Counted from the stretch's first letter, positions 34,324 to 42,775 are shown. The stretch: 64,000 nt of DNA from an uncultured Verrucomicrobiota bacterium (GCA_903898675.1 CAIUGM010000008.1:62001-126000), one strand, 5' to 3'. Numbers and translations are program-made. The notes: generated by a model from the sequence alone, not told the origin.

Positions 34324-34764
34324 ATGTCTCACCCTTTATCGCGCCGCGATGAAAAAACGGTTATCCTCGTCGACGATGAAGTCGCGTACATCGACCTGCT
34401 GCAGCAGCTGCTGAGCGAGCACTTGGGTTGTCCGGTGCAGGGCTTCAACAAGCCGACGGAGGCCCTGGCGGCGATGGCCACCCTCAATGTCGGCTTGATC
34501 ATCACCGATTACCAGATGCCGGACATGAACGGCCTCGAATTCATCGCCGCGGTCCAAAAGACGAACCCGGCCATCCCCGCCGTGATGATCACGGCCTATC
34601 AGCCGAAATTCACCCCGGCCGAACTTGCCCGGGTGCCCGCCCTCAAGGCGGTGATCCGCAAGCCCTTCAAGTGGACGACCCTCGCCGAGCACGTGGTGAA
34701 ACACTGGCCCGATTCCCGGCCGCCGTTCATCAGCAACTCAAGCCCGGCGGCGAACCACCGCTAG
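34324..34764 (+). CDS. Single-domain response regulator
   Basis: 146 residues: one receiver domain with acidic pair VDDE (17-19), phospho-acceptor Asp62 in IITDYQMPDMNG, Thr in MITAYQ and the conserved Lys in VIRKPFKW. No output domain follows, only a short Ser/Asn-rich tail. It probably relays phosphate or binds a partner. No kinase is adjacent; the hybrid kinases at 11104 and 39375 are candidates only by proximity. The last 27 bases overlap the thrB 3' end. Confidence 0.92.
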   Translation: MSHPLSRRDEKTVILVDDEVAYIDLLQQLLSEHLGCPVQGFNKPTEALAAMATLNVGLIITDYQMPDMNGLEFIAAVQKTNPAIPAVMITAYQPKFTPAELARVPALKAVIRKPFKWTTLAEHVVKHWPDSRPPFISNSSPAANHR

Positions 34765-35661
34765 GCCCTTGTTGTCCGCCTGCAGCAGGTGGACCGTGGA
34801 CGGTAATTTTTGGGCGGCGAACGCGGCGGCCATGGCGCGGCCCACCTTGGCCGCCACGCGCGGCCGGGCCACACAGAGCACGCTGGAACCGCTGCCGCTG
34901 AGCCACCCCGTCAGCGCACCCGCGGCCACGCCGGAATCGATCGCGGCCCTCGCCCCGGGAATGAGCGGCAGCCGGTAGGGCTCGTGCAGGAAATCACACA
35001 CGGCATCGCGGAGCCTGTCATACTCGCCGGAAAGGATCGCCGCGACGACATACGCCGCGCTGTTGACGCTCTTGATGGCATCGAAATACGGCAGCTCCTT
35101 GGGCAGGATGCCGCGCGCCTTCTTGGTCTCCAGTTCCTGGTCGGGCGACACCACGACAAAGACCAGGTCCCGCCCGATGGGCTTGCGCAGCACACCCAGC
35201 AGTTCGCCGGTATGCGGATCGCAGCGCGCCACGCAGAAACCGCCGAGCACCGCCGGGGTCGCATTGTCCGGGTGGCCCTCCAGCTGGGTCACCAGGCTGC
35301 ACAGGTCGTCCTTGGTCAGCTTGGCGCCGGCCAGTTCGTTGAGCGCCGCGACGACCCCCGCGCGCAGCGTAACACTCGAGCCGAGACCGCGCGACATGGG
35401 CACATCGCCCTCGATGGCCAGGGTGTAACCAAACTCCTCGATCCCGGTGCGGACGAAGAAGAGGCGGCCGGCCTCATCCGCCATGTTAAGCCCGGCCGTA
35501 TCCCGGTCGGTCGCCGGTTGCGCCCCGCGCCAGTCACCGCGGGTCAGCGTGATGCGGTTGTAGATCTTCAGCGCGAGCCCAAGCGTGTCGAAGCCGGCGC
35601 CACAGTTCGAGGTGCTGCCGGGGACGCGGACGGTGACGCTGTTGGGCAATTTGCTTTTCAT
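34738..35661 (-). CDS. thrB: Homoserine kinase
   Basis: 307 residues, GHMP kinase family. Motif 1 is VRVPGSTSNCGAGFDTLGLAL, the ATP-binding motif 2 is PMSRGLGSSVTLRAG and motif 3 is LTGWLSGSGSSVLCV. It phosphorylates homoserine for threonine synthesis. Its ATG overlaps the smpB stop (ATGA), so translation is coupled to smpB. No other threonine genes are nearby. The 3' end overlaps the response-regulator gene by 27 bases. Confidence 0.94.
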   Translation of the reverse strand: MKSKLPNSVTVRVPGSTSNCGAGFDTLGLALKIYNRITLTRGDWRGAQPATDRDTAGLNMADEAGRLFFVRTGIEEFGYTLAIEGDVPMSRGLGSSVTLRAGVVAALNELAGAKLTKDDLCSLVTQLEGHPDNATPAVLGGFCVARCDPHTGELLGVLRKPIGRDLVFVVVSPDQELETKKARGILPKELPYFDAIKSVNSAAYVVAAILSGEYDRLRDAVCDFLHEPYRLPLIPGARAAIDSGVAAGALTGWLSGSGSSVLCVARPRVAAKVGRAMAAAFAAQKLPSTVHLLQADNKGLAVVRRRA

Positions 35662-36131
35662 CGGCGGAATTTGAGGGCTTTGCGCGCCTCCATTTGCTGC
35701 TCACGCTTTTTGACGTCGGCACGCTTGTCGAACTGCTTTTTGCCGGTCGCCGTCGCAATCTCGACCTTCACCAGCGCCTCCTTGAAATACATCCGCAGGG
35801 CCACGATCGTCTGGCCGCCGGTCTCGACCGCGATCGTCAGCTTCCGGATTTCGCTCTCATGCAGGAGCAGTTGCCTCACGCGGCGCAGGGCGTGCTGGGA
35901 AAGTCCGCCATGGGAGTATTCCTGGATAAACGCGCCGTAGAGCCACACGCCGCCCTTCTCGATCCGGGCGAAGGCATCCGTGATCTGCGCCTTGCCGGCC
36001 CGGATGGATTTCACCTCGGTGCCGACCAGCTTGATGCCCGCCTCGAACTTATCGTGCACGAAATAATCACGCAGCGCCTTCGCATTGCGGAGCTCGGTGT
36101 AGCGGGCGGTGTCATGCGGCTTGGCGGACAT
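35658..36131 (-). CDS. smpB: SsrA-binding protein SmpB
   Basis: 157 residues. Signature elements are RNAKALRDYFVHDKFEAGI, LVGTEVKSIRAGKAQI, GFHP-like AFIQEYSHG and the basic tail KKREQQMEARKALKFR. With tmRNA it rescues stalled ribosomes. It is followed by thrB with a 4-base overlap. An rpoZ gene with its own terminator lies upstream on the same strand. No ssrA gene was recognised in the window. Confidence 0.96.
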   Translation of the reverse strand: MSAKPHDTARYTELRNAKALRDYFVHDKFEAGIKLVGTEVKSIRAGKAQITDAFARIEKGGVWLYGAFIQEYSHGGLSQHALRRVRQLLLHESEIRKLTIAVETGGQTIVALRMYFKEALVKVEIATATGKKQFDKRADVKKREQQMEARKALKFRR

Positions 36132-36167
36132 GGTCAGTCAGCGACTATGCGCGGGGATAGACCCGGG

Positions 36168-36203
36168 TGACAAACAAAAGAAGCGAGGCCGGGGCCTCGC
36201 TTC
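36168..36203 (-). terminator. Intrinsic terminator after rpoZ
   Basis: Perfect 11-base stem GAAGCGAGGCC (36180-36190) / GGCCTCGCTTC (36193-36203) with a 2-base centre. On the minus strand it is followed by CTTTTGTTTGT. It begins 36 bases after the rpoZ stop and 37 bases before the smpB start. Confidence 0.93.
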
Positions 36204-36238
36204 GCGGTGGTTCGGGAATCGCTCCCGGGCAGGCCGGT

Positions 36239-36439
36239 TCAGGCCGTGTGCAGCTCGTAGCTGATCTTGCCCTCGATGACCTCGCGCAGCGCGACATCCT
36301 CAGGGCTGAGCTTTTCGAGCGACTCGACGAGCGGACGGCTGCCGCGGCGCAGCTGCTTCACGCGACGGGAAATCACGTTGATCAGGATGTTCGGATCGGG
36401 AATGACTTTCTGGGCTTCGCGGATGTATTCGTCTCTCAT
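36239..36439 (-). CDS. rpoZ: RNA polymerase omega subunit
   Basis: 66 residues. The pattern PNILINVISRRVKQLRRGSRPLVE followed by ALREVIEGKI matches the omega fold that clamps the beta-prime C-terminus. It is shorter than the E. coli protein but of the length seen in related phyla. A strong terminator isolates it from smpB. Confidence is moderate to high because omega is a short family. Confidence 0.88.
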   Translation of the reverse strand: MRDEYIREAQKVIPDPNILINVISRRVKQLRRGSRPLVESLEKLSPEDVALREVIEGKISYELHTA

Positions 36440-36568
36440 GGTGGCGGTCGGTAAGATTGTGAACGGATAGACCTACGCCGCCGCGAAGGTGCGTCAAGGG
36501 CTAATTGAGTCTGCGCCCGGCGGTTTTTAGGCTTTGCCGGCCGGCCGGAGCCGTGCGAAACTGCCTCC

Positions 36569-36901
36569 ATGTTCGTGGCTTGGACAACAACCGCACTTCG
36601 GGCCGACGCCGACCGGCTGGCGCGCGGCGCCGTGGAGCAGCGGTATGCCGTGTGTGCCCAGGTGGACGGCCCGGTCACTTCCTATTATCACTGGGAGGGA
36701 AAGCTCGCGCAGGCCGAGGAATTCCGGGTGTGGTTTAAATACCTGCCGGGCAACGCCTCCGCCCTGAGCACCTGGGTGCATGCGCACCATCCGTTCACGA
36801 CGCCCGAGTGGATCGAGGTCAGTGCTGAAAACGTAGGTGAAAAGTACTTGTCATGGGCAATGGCGAACTCTACATCCGCACCCTTCCACAGTCCGAATTA
36901 A
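36569..36901 (+). CDS. cutA: CutA1 divalent-cation tolerance protein
   Basis: 110 residues. It has ARGAVEQRYAVCAQVDGPVTSYYHWEGKL, a CutA-like strand-helix segment, and the defining HHPFTTPEWIEVSAENVGEKYLSW. CutA1 proteins are stable trimers of PII-like fold with unproven metal roles. The small basic protein gene begins 18 bases after its stop. An alternative start a few codons away is possible but the N-terminus MFVAWTTT is plausible. Confidence 0.92.
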   Translation: MFVAWTTTALRADADRLARGAVEQRYAVCAQVDGPVTSYYHWEGKLAQAEEFRVWFKYLPGNASALSTWVHAHHPFTTPEWIEVSAENVGEKYLSWAMANSTSAPFHSPN

Positions 36902-36919
36902 CCATAACCGAACCTCTTT

Positions 36920-37081
36920 ATGTCCCAGCACAACAGCCTTAAGTCCAGTGGCGGCGGCGGCCTCGTCATCAAACGCAATGTCCTGAAGCGCTTCGAGCGC
37001 GTCGCCCTGCTCAAGAAGCGCGGCCAGTGGAAGGAAGGCGATCGCGTCCAGGGTCTGCGCAAGACCAAGGCTGACGTCTAA
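36920..37081 (+). CDS. Small basic protein of the Chlamydiae/Verrucomicrobia type
   Basis: 53 residues beginning MSQHNSLKSSGGGG and containing RNVLKRFERVALLKKRGQW and a Lys/Arg-rich end. It fits the short, strongly basic family recorded only from Verrucomicrobia and Chlamydiae, whose function is unknown; an RNA- or ribosome-associated role has been suggested from charge. It starts 18 bases after cutA and ends in a terminator. It is a useful lineage marker for this window. Confidence 0.85.
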   Translation: MSQHNSLKSSGGGGLVIKRNVLKRFERVALLKKRGQWKEGDRVQGLRKTKADV

Positions 37082-37099
37082 TCGTCCGATTTTCGTTGA

Positions 37100-37126
37100 G
37101 GCGGGCGTGTCATGCGCCCGCCTTTT
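37100..37126 (+). terminator. Intrinsic terminator after the small basic protein gene
   Basis: GGCGGGCG (37100-37107) pairs with CGCCCGCC (37115-37122), followed by TTTT. The T-run is short. It sits directly before the DedA start at 37133, so the DedA gene needs read-through or a promoter within it. Confidence 0.75.
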
Positions 37127-37132
37127 CCGTTT

Positions 37133-37759
37133 ATGCACGACCAGCTCAATGCCCTGATCGAATGGTACAAGCACTCGCTCGAGACGGGGGGCTATCCGCT
37201 GATCGTGCTGCTCATGTTCATCGAGAGCACGTTTCTCCCGCTGCCCAGCGAGCTGATCATTCCCCCCGCCGCGTACCTCGCCTACACCAAGGGCAACCTG
37301 AGCCTGACCGGCATCGTGCTCGCCGGCGCTTTCGGTTCCTGGCTCGGCGCCACGGCGATGTACTGGGTCGCGCGCGCGGCCGGGCGGCCGCTCGTGCTCA
37401 GGTTTGGCAAATATTTTCTCATCTCGCCGGCCAAGGTTGAAAAGGCCGAGCGCTGGGCCGCCGCGTACGGCAACTTCGGGATCTTTGCCTCCCGCCTCCT
37501 GCCCGTGGTGCGCCACCTGATCGGCATTCCCGCCGGCATCGTGCAGATGAACTACTGGCGCTTCTCCCTCTACACCCTCATCGGCTCGGGCCTGTGGTGC
37601 ACCGTGTTGTGCTGGCTCGGCATCAAGGCCGGGCAGGACGAGTCCCTGATGCGCGGCGAACTGCATTCGATCACCCTCTGGGGCATCGGCGCCCTCGCCG
37701 TGCTCGCGGTGATCTATTATTTCTTTGTCCACCGGCAGATGCAGGCGGCGAAGAAATAA
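37133..37759 (+). CDS. DedA-family membrane protein
   Basis: 208 residues with about five hydrophobic segments. Family motifs are FIESTFLPLPSELIIPPAAY (the acidic E..P region), GSWLGATAMYWVARAAG and FASRLLPVVRHLIGIPAG (F-x-R-x-x-P-x-x-R). DedA proteins are inner-membrane flippases or transporters that affect undecaprenyl-phosphate recycling and pH homeostasis. ATG at 37133 was chosen, seven codons inside the longest frame, because it lies just past the terminator of the preceding gene. Confidence 0.93.
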   Translation: MHDQLNALIEWYKHSLETGGYPLIVLLMFIESTFLPLPSELIIPPAAYLAYTKGNLSLTGIVLAGAFGSWLGATAMYWVARAAGRPLVLRFGKYFLISPAKVEKAERWAAAYGNFGIFASRLLPVVRHLIGIPAGIVQMNYWRFSLYTLIGSGLWCTVLCWLGIKAGQDESLMRGELHSITLWGIGALAVLAVIYYFFVHRQMQAAKK

Positions 37760-37884
37760 GGCCGGCCGCGGCGCCCCGCCACCGCGATCTTATGCGGATC
37801 GCACCCAAATGGAATAAGACACGGCGGCGCGAGGCCTGGTGTTGATTCGGGGCGCGCCGGCTGCTTGCCTTCCCTTCCCCTACC

Positions 37885-39117
37885 ATGAGCCAAAAGAAGA
37901 AAGTCGCCATCCTCACCGCGGGCGGTCTCGCCCCCTGCCTCAGCGCGGCCGTCGGCCAGCTTATCCTGCACTACACGCAGCAGTGCCCGGACTGGGACCT
38001 CATCTGCTACCGCTCCGGCTACAAGGGCCTGCTCAAGGGCGACAGCATCGTCGTCACCCCCGCGATCCGCGCCCAGGCCGGCGTCCTCCGCCGCTACGGC
38101 GGCAGTGTCATCGGCAACAGCCGCGTCAAGCTCACCAACACCAAGGACTGCGTGAAGCGCGGCCTCGTCAAGGAGGGCCAGAATCCCCTCACCGTCGCGG
38201 CCGAGCAGCTGCAGCGCGACGGCGTGGACATCCTCCACACCGTCGGTGGCGACGACACGAACACCACGGCCGCCGACCTCGCCGCCTACCTCGAGAAACA
38301 CAATTACAAGCTCAACGTGATCGGCCTGCCCAAGACGATCGACAACGACATCATCCCGATCAAGCAGAGCCTCGGTGCGGTCACGGCCGCCGAGCAGGGC
38401 GCCCATTTCTTCTCGAACGTCGTCACCGAGCTCGGCGCCAGCGGGCGCATGCTGATCGTGCACGAGGTGATGGGCCGCAGTTGCGGCTGGCTCACCGCCG
38501 CCACCGCGAGCCACTACCAGCAGGGCCTCGCCGCCCAGCCCTGGGTACCGGCCATCGGCCTCGCCAAGGGACGCTATGCCGTCCACGCCGTCTACCTGCC
38601 GGAGCTGGAACTGGACATCACCGCCGAGGCGGCCCGCCTGCGCGCGATCATGGACGAGCAGGGCAACGTCAACCTCTTCGTCAGTGAAGGCGCCGGCCTC
38701 GACAGCATCATCAGCGAGATGACCGCCAGCGGCGCGAAGATCGACCGCGACGCCTTCGGCCACGTCCGGCTCGACACGATCAACCCCGGCAAGTGGTTCG
38801 GCGAGCGCTTCGCCGCCATGATCGGCGCCGAGAAGGTGCTCGTGCAAAAGAGCGGCTACTTCGCCCGCTCCGCCCCGGCCAACGACGAGGATTTCAAGCT
38901 CATCGACACCTGCGTGCTCAAGGCCGTGGAATGCGCCCGCCAGGGCATCACCGGCCTCATCGGCCAGGACGAGGAGCGCGGCGATGAACTCCGCGCCATC
39001 GAATTCCCCCGGATCAAGGGCGGCAAGGCCTTCGACGTCAGCGCGCCCTGGTTCAAGGACCTGCTGAAGGAGATCGGCCAGCCCCTCACCCCGGTCAAGA
39101 CCGCCGCGGCGCACTGA
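37885..39117 (+). CDS. pfp: Pyrophosphate-dependent 6-phosphofructokinase
   Basis: 410 residues. The phosphate-donor residues mark the PPi type: Asp124 in VGGDDTNTT (ATP enzymes have Gly here) and Lys150 in GLPKTIDND (Gly in ATP enzymes). The catalytic TIDND and the substrate motif MGRSCGWL are intact. It makes fructose 1,6-bisphosphate reversibly using PPi. Start ATG at 37885 gives MSQKKKVAILTAGGLAPCLS. A single gene, 126 bases after dedA. With gpmI and gap-pgk-tpiA in the same window it forms most of the glycolytic trunk. Confidence 0.94.
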   Translation: MSQKKKVAILTAGGLAPCLSAAVGQLILHYTQQCPDWDLICYRSGYKGLLKGDSIVVTPAIRAQAGVLRRYGGSVIGNSRVKLTNTKDCVKRGLVKEGQNPLTVAAEQLQRDGVDILHTVGGDDTNTTAADLAAYLEKHNYKLNVIGLPKTIDNDIIPIKQSLGAVTAAEQGAHFFSNVVTELGASGRMLIVHEVMGRSCGWLTAATASHYQQGLAAQPWVPAIGLAKGRYAVHAVYLPELELDITAEAARLRAIMDEQGNVNLFVSEGAGLDSIISEMTASGAKIDRDAFGHVRLDTINPGKWFGERFAAMIGAEKVLVQKSGYFARSAPANDEDFKLIDTCVLKAVECARQGITGLIGQDEERGDELRAIEFPRIKGGKAFDVSAPWFKDLLKEIGQPLTPVKTAAAH

Positions 39118-39220
39118 TTGGGTTCCCGGTGCAGGCTCCTGCAAGCAGGCTCGTACACGTTCTTCATAAAACCGGCTTGAAAACGCCCGAACCGGCAGAA
39201 TGCTGTCCGTTCGGTTGTTC

Positions 39221-39295
39221 GCGAATGTAGCACAATGGATAGTGTAGTAGCCTCCGAAGCTATTGATCCCGGTTCGACTCCGGGCATTCGCACCA
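39221..39295 (+). tRNA. tRNA-Arg (anticodon CCG)
   Basis: A complete cloverleaf: acceptor stem GCGAATG/CATTCGC, D-arm GCAC/GTGT, anticodon stem GTAGC/GCTAT with loop CTCCGAA, T-arm CCCGG-TTCGACT-CCGGG, and encoded ACCA end. The anticodon CCG reads CGG (Arg). It lies between pfp and the second hybrid kinase. Confidence 0.95.
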
Positions 39296-39374
39296 GCCTT
39301 CGCTCCGGTGGAACTACGGCTCGGCGAGCCAAGTGACTGCGGCCAACAATCAAGCCGGCCAAGGTGGCCCAAGC

Positions 39375-40460
39375 CTATGGCAAACGAACCACCGCCGTCG
39401 TTCCCTCACCCACCTTGCTTTGCAGGGTGAGCGTGCCGCCCAGCCTTTCGAGCTGGCGACTGGCCAGCGTGAGACCCAACCCCAGGCCCTGTTGCTCATA
39501 ACGCTTGCGATCAAACTGCGTAAAGGCACCCACCCGCGCGATTTGTTCGGCGGTCATACCCCGACCCTGGTCCGAGACGCGCAGGACCGTCCCGTTATTC
39601 TCGGGGAAAAACCCCACCTGGATCGGCCGGCCCGGCGCGGAGAAACTGCAGGCGTTCTCCACCAGTTCCTCCACCAGCGTGACCAGCAAGTCCTGGTCGA
39701 GGCCGGGCGTGCAAGGCTGGAACCGGCAGGTGAGATCGGCGCTGCGCTCATGCTTGGCCGCCACCGACCCGGCCGTAGTCTCCACCGCCGCCTTCGCCTC
39801 CTCCGCGCCCAGACGCCCGGGCGGGTTGCTGGCACCTGCGGCCTTGGGCCCCTGTTCAAGGTCCAGGATTTTAAGGTAGTTGCGCAGGGTCCGGTACAGG
39901 CGCAGGCCGCTCTTGTTGATATCCGAGGCGTAACTGATGATTTCCTCCGACGAAAGCTGCCGCGCATCCTCCTTCAGGATGTCGCTCAGCCCGATGATGC
40001 CGGTCAGGGGCGTGTAGAATTCGTGCGGCATCGCTAGATGGATCGTGCTGCGCATCTCCTGCAGCAGCCTGCCCTCCATCGCGCCGTGCAGTTCGGCCTT
40101 CTGCAGCCGGGTGGCGACGCACTGGAGGAGATCTGTCATCTCGAAGGGCTTGGCGAGGTAATCGTCGGCCCCCAGGTTCATCCCGGCGCGCTGCGGTGTC
40201 GCCGTGGTATTGCCCGTCATCATCACAAACGCCCGGGTCTTCAATTCGGGATCCTTCCGGAATTCCTGCAACACCTGCCGGCCGTTCATATCCGGCATGT
40301 TGACATCGCACAGGGTAAGATCCGGCTGGAGTTCCCGGGCCAGTTTCAAGCCCTGTTCGCCCGTGCGCGCCAGCAGCGTCTCATACCCCGCCGCCTGCAA
40401 CACCATCTCAAGCGTCGCGCGCATCGATTCCTCGTCATCGATGATCAAAATCTTTTTCAT
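39375..40460 (-). CDS. Receiver-histidine kinase hybrid
   Basis: 361 residues. An N-terminal receiver has IDDEE (7-11), phospho-acceptor Asp52 in LCDVNMPDMNG and Lys104 in LAKPF. The HisKA domain has His146 in MPHEFYTPLTGIIG. The ATPase domain carries LVEELVENACSFS, RVSDQGRGM and QQGLGLGLTLA. The order receiver-then-kinase is typical of soluble relay kinases. There is no membrane segment, so it probably receives phosphate or input from another protein. No cognate regulator is adjacent. Confidence 0.93.
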   Translation of the reverse strand: MKKILIIDDEESMRATLEMVLQAAGYETLLARTGEQGLKLARELQPDLTLCDVNMPDMNGRQVLQEFRKDPELKTRAFVMMTGNTTATPQRAGMNLGADDYLAKPFEMTDLLQCVATRLQKAELHGAMEGRLLQEMRSTIHLAMPHEFYTPLTGIIGLSDILKEDARQLSSEEIISYASDINKSGLRLYRTLRNYLKILDLEQGPKAAGASNPPGRLGAEEAKAAVETTAGSVAAKHERSADLTCRFQPCTPGLDQDLLVTLVEELVENACSFSAPGRPIQVGFFPENNGTVLRVSDQGRGMTAEQIARVGAFTQFDRKRYEQQGLGLGLTLASRQLERLGGTLTLQSKVGEGTTAVVRLP

Positions 40461-40508
40461 GAATGCGCTTGGGCATCGGGAGTGCGAGGTACCCTGATGC
40501 CGGTCAAT

Positions 40509-40535
40509 GAATCCTTCGCTCCTCCCGGGATGACA
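40509..40535. repeat. Single arm of the family F repeat
   Basis: AATCCTTCGCTCC followed by GGGATGACAAAC matches one arm of the TTGTCATCCTGAG inverted repeat. The partner arm is absent, so this is a solo or degraded copy in the upstream region of the kinase gene. Confidence 0.6.
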
Positions 40536-40635
40536 AACCTATTTGCATGCCCCGCCCGGGAGGTGACCGGGCTCGGCGGAATATTCCCTAAGAAAGGCCG
40601 GGCCGCTGCGTCATGCTGCTGGACCCCTTCCTCCC

Positions 40636-41250
40636 ATGCTCCTGATCCCCACCCTGCTTTGCCCCAAATCCTGGGAATCCATGTCCGGCGACGAGACCCG
40701 GCGTTTTTGCACCTACTGCAAAAAACACGTCCACAACCTGGCCGCCTTATCAAGCAATGAGCGCCTGGCGCTCCTCAGTTCGCCCGCCGCCTCGATCTGC
40801 AGCCGCTACCGGGTGGCCATCCGGCGGCCGGTCAAGGGCATGGAAGCACCCTACCTCCAGCATCTGGTCAAATACGGCGCCGGGGTCGCCCTCACGGGCT
40901 CGGTCCTCCTCGTGCTGTGGGAGATGCACGGGCAAACGGAGCAACAGAAGTATTATCGCACCGGCACCGGGGCAAACTGCGCGATGCCGAAGAATCTTTA
41001 TACCGAGCACCGGTCCCAATTACTGGGTGAAATGTATGTGCGACCGCGCCCTGCACCGAAATCGGAGCCGGCCAATCCTGAAACGGTTTCGACGCCCACG
41101 CACCTCGACTTGCACTTGGATTCGGCGGTGATCGACGCATTGATCGATAACACCCAGCCACTGATATCTGTCCCCAAGCCGGAATTACCGTTGGAAATAA
41201 AGCAAGCAAAAGGCCGGCGCCCGGCCGGCCTTCGTAGTTCAAGAACTTAA
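40636..41250 (+). CDS. Membrane protein with N-terminal cysteine motif
   Basis: 204 residues. The first 60 contain four cysteines (9, 25, 28, 55) in the pattern LLCPKSW...RRFCTYCKKHVHNL...SICSRYRV, likely a zinc-binding ribbon. The C-W-x-x-M-x-G-D-x-x-R-x-C-x-x-C form recurs in small proteins of several phyla, often next to Ton or carboxypeptidase-regulatory domains. One membrane helix follows (about 78-96, GAGVALTGSVLLVLWEM). The rest is a polar, Pro-rich region of about 100 residues, perhaps periplasmic. The last codons overlap the lpd terminator on the other strand. Function unknown. Confidence 0.78.
   Translation: MLLIPTLLCPKSWESMSGDETRRFCTYCKKHVHNLAALSSNERLALLSSPAASICSRYRVAIRRPVKGMEAPYLQHLVKYGAGVALTGSVLLVLWEMHGQTEQQKYYRTGTGANCAMPKNLYTEHRSQLLGEMYVRPRPAPKSEPANPETVSTPTHLDLHLDSAVIDALIDNTQPLISVPKPELPLEIKQAKGRRPAGLRSSRT
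41201..41232 (-). terminator. Intrinsic terminator after lpd
   Basis: On the minus strand AAGGCCGG (41225-41232) pairs with CCGGCCTT (41210-41217), followed by TTGCTTGCT. It lies about 60 bases after the lpd stop and inside the 3' coding end of the plus-strand gene at 40636. Confidence 0.65.
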
Positions 41251-41292
41251 AACTTACGCCTATCGCTTACCGCCGCGGCGCCCCGCGCCGCA

Positions 41293-42687
41293 TCAGATAT
41301 GAATCGCCTCGTTGGTCGTGGCGGCGGCGGCCTCGGCCAGCGCCTCCGACAAGGTCGGGTGCGCGTGGATGGTGTGGTGGATTTCCTCGATCGTGGCCTC
41401 GAGGTTGATCGCGAGACCATACTCGGCGATCAGCTCGGTGGCTTCGTTGCCGATGATGTGGACGCCGAGGATCTCACCGGTCTTGGCGTCGCTGATGACC
41501 TTCACAAAACCCTCGGAGTCACCGGAGGCCACGGCCTTGCCGGACGCGGTGAACGGGAACTTGCCGACCTTGTAGTCCAGTTTCTTTTCCTTGCAGGCCT
41601 TCTCGGTCAGCCCGGTGCTGGCGACTTGGGGCTGGCAATACGTGCAGCCCGGGAAACCGGCGACCTGCTTGGGCTTGCTGTGGCCGAACATACCATTGAC
41701 GGCGTTGACCGCGCGGAAAGTGGCGACGTGCGCCAGCCAGGGCGGGCCCTGGATGTCACCCGCAGCGTAGATCCCGGGCACGCTGGTCTGGTAATCGGGG
41801 CCGACCTTCACAAAGCCGCGGTCGGTGTCGACCTTCACCTTGGTCGAGAACAGGCCGTCGAGGGCGGACGTGATGCCGATGGCCACGAGCACGGTCTCGG
41901 CCTCGACCTCGGTGGTCTGGCCGTCCTTCACGAGATTGATCTTCACCGACTTGTCGCCGACGCGGATGTTTTCGCTCTTGGTGTTGGTGTGGACCGCGAT
42001 CCCCTGCTTGGTGAAGCTGCGCTCCAGGGTGCGGGCAATCTCCTCGTCCTCCACCGGCAAAATCTGCGGCAGCATCTCAACCAGCGTCACCTTGCAGCCG
42101 AAGGCATTGAAGAAATAGGCGAACTCCACGCCGATGGCACCGGCCCCGATGATCACCATCGATTTCGGCAGCGCCTTCGGCACCAGGGCCTCGCGGGAGG
42201 TCATCACGCGGACGCCGTCGACCGGCAGACCCGGCAGCGGCTTGGGCTTCTGGCCCGTCGCGATCATGATGTTTTTGGTCCGGAAAAACTTCCCCTTGTG
42301 CTCGCCCTCGATGATCTCGACCATGCCCGGGACGGTGACCTGGCCCTTGCCGACGAAGTAATCGACCTTGTTCTTCTTGAACAGGAATTCGATGCCCTTG
42401 GACATCTGCGTCGAGACCCCGCGCGAGCGCTGCATGACCTTCTCGAAGTCAAACGACAGCCCCTGCACGCTGAAGCCGAAGAACTCCGCCTTCTGAAACG
42501 TGCGATAGACCTCCGCGCTCTTGAGCAGTGCCTTGGTCGGGATGCAGCCCCAGTTGAGGCAGGTGCCGCCGGCGCGCTCCATTTCGATGCAGGCGACCTT
42601 CTTGCCCAGCTGGCCGGCGCGGATCGCGCCCGCGTAACCCGCGGGACCACCGCCGATGACTACCAAGTCGTAAATATCGTCTGCCAT
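41293..42687 (-). CDS. lpd: Dihydrolipoyl dehydrogenase
   Basis: 464 residues. It has FAD motif VVIGGGPAGYAGAI, redox-active disulfide in GGTCLNWGCIPTKAL, NAD motif MVIIGAGAIGVEFAYFFNA, and C-terminal catalytic His-Glu in HTIHAHPTLSEALAEAA. It is the E3 subunit of pyruvate, 2-oxoglutarate or glycine-cleavage complexes; none of the partner genes is in the window. Start ATG at 42687. Downstream of it lies a clear terminator; upstream is a repeat-rich gap before the holin-like gene. Confidence 0.97.
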   Translation of the reverse strand: MADDIYDLVVIGGGPAGYAGAIRAGQLGKKVACIEMERAGGTCLNWGCIPTKALLKSAEVYRTFQKAEFFGFSVQGLSFDFEKVMQRSRGVSTQMSKGIEFLFKKNKVDYFVGKGQVTVPGMVEIIEGEHKGKFFRTKNIMIATGQKPKPLPGLPVDGVRVMTSREALVPKALPKSMVIIGAGAIGVEFAYFFNAFGCKVTLVEMLPQILPVEDEEIARTLERSFTKQGIAVHTNTKSENIRVGDKSVKINLVKDGQTTEVEAETVLVAIGITSALDGLFSTKVKVDTDRGFVKVGPDYQTSVPGIYAAGDIQGPPWLAHVATFRAVNAVNGMFGHSKPKQVAGFPGCTYCQPQVASTGLTEKACKEKKLDYKVGKFPFTASGKAVASGDSEGFVKVISDAKTGEILGVHIIGNEATELIAEYGLAINLEATIEEIHHTIHAHPTLSEALAEAAAATTNEAIHI

Positions 42688-42775
42688 AGTTGGATTTTGT
42701 GAGGGGCAAAGTCGCCGCGGCCAGCGGCTGCGTCAAATTGAAAGTCATTCGGAAAGTACCGGATCAAGGCAAATC

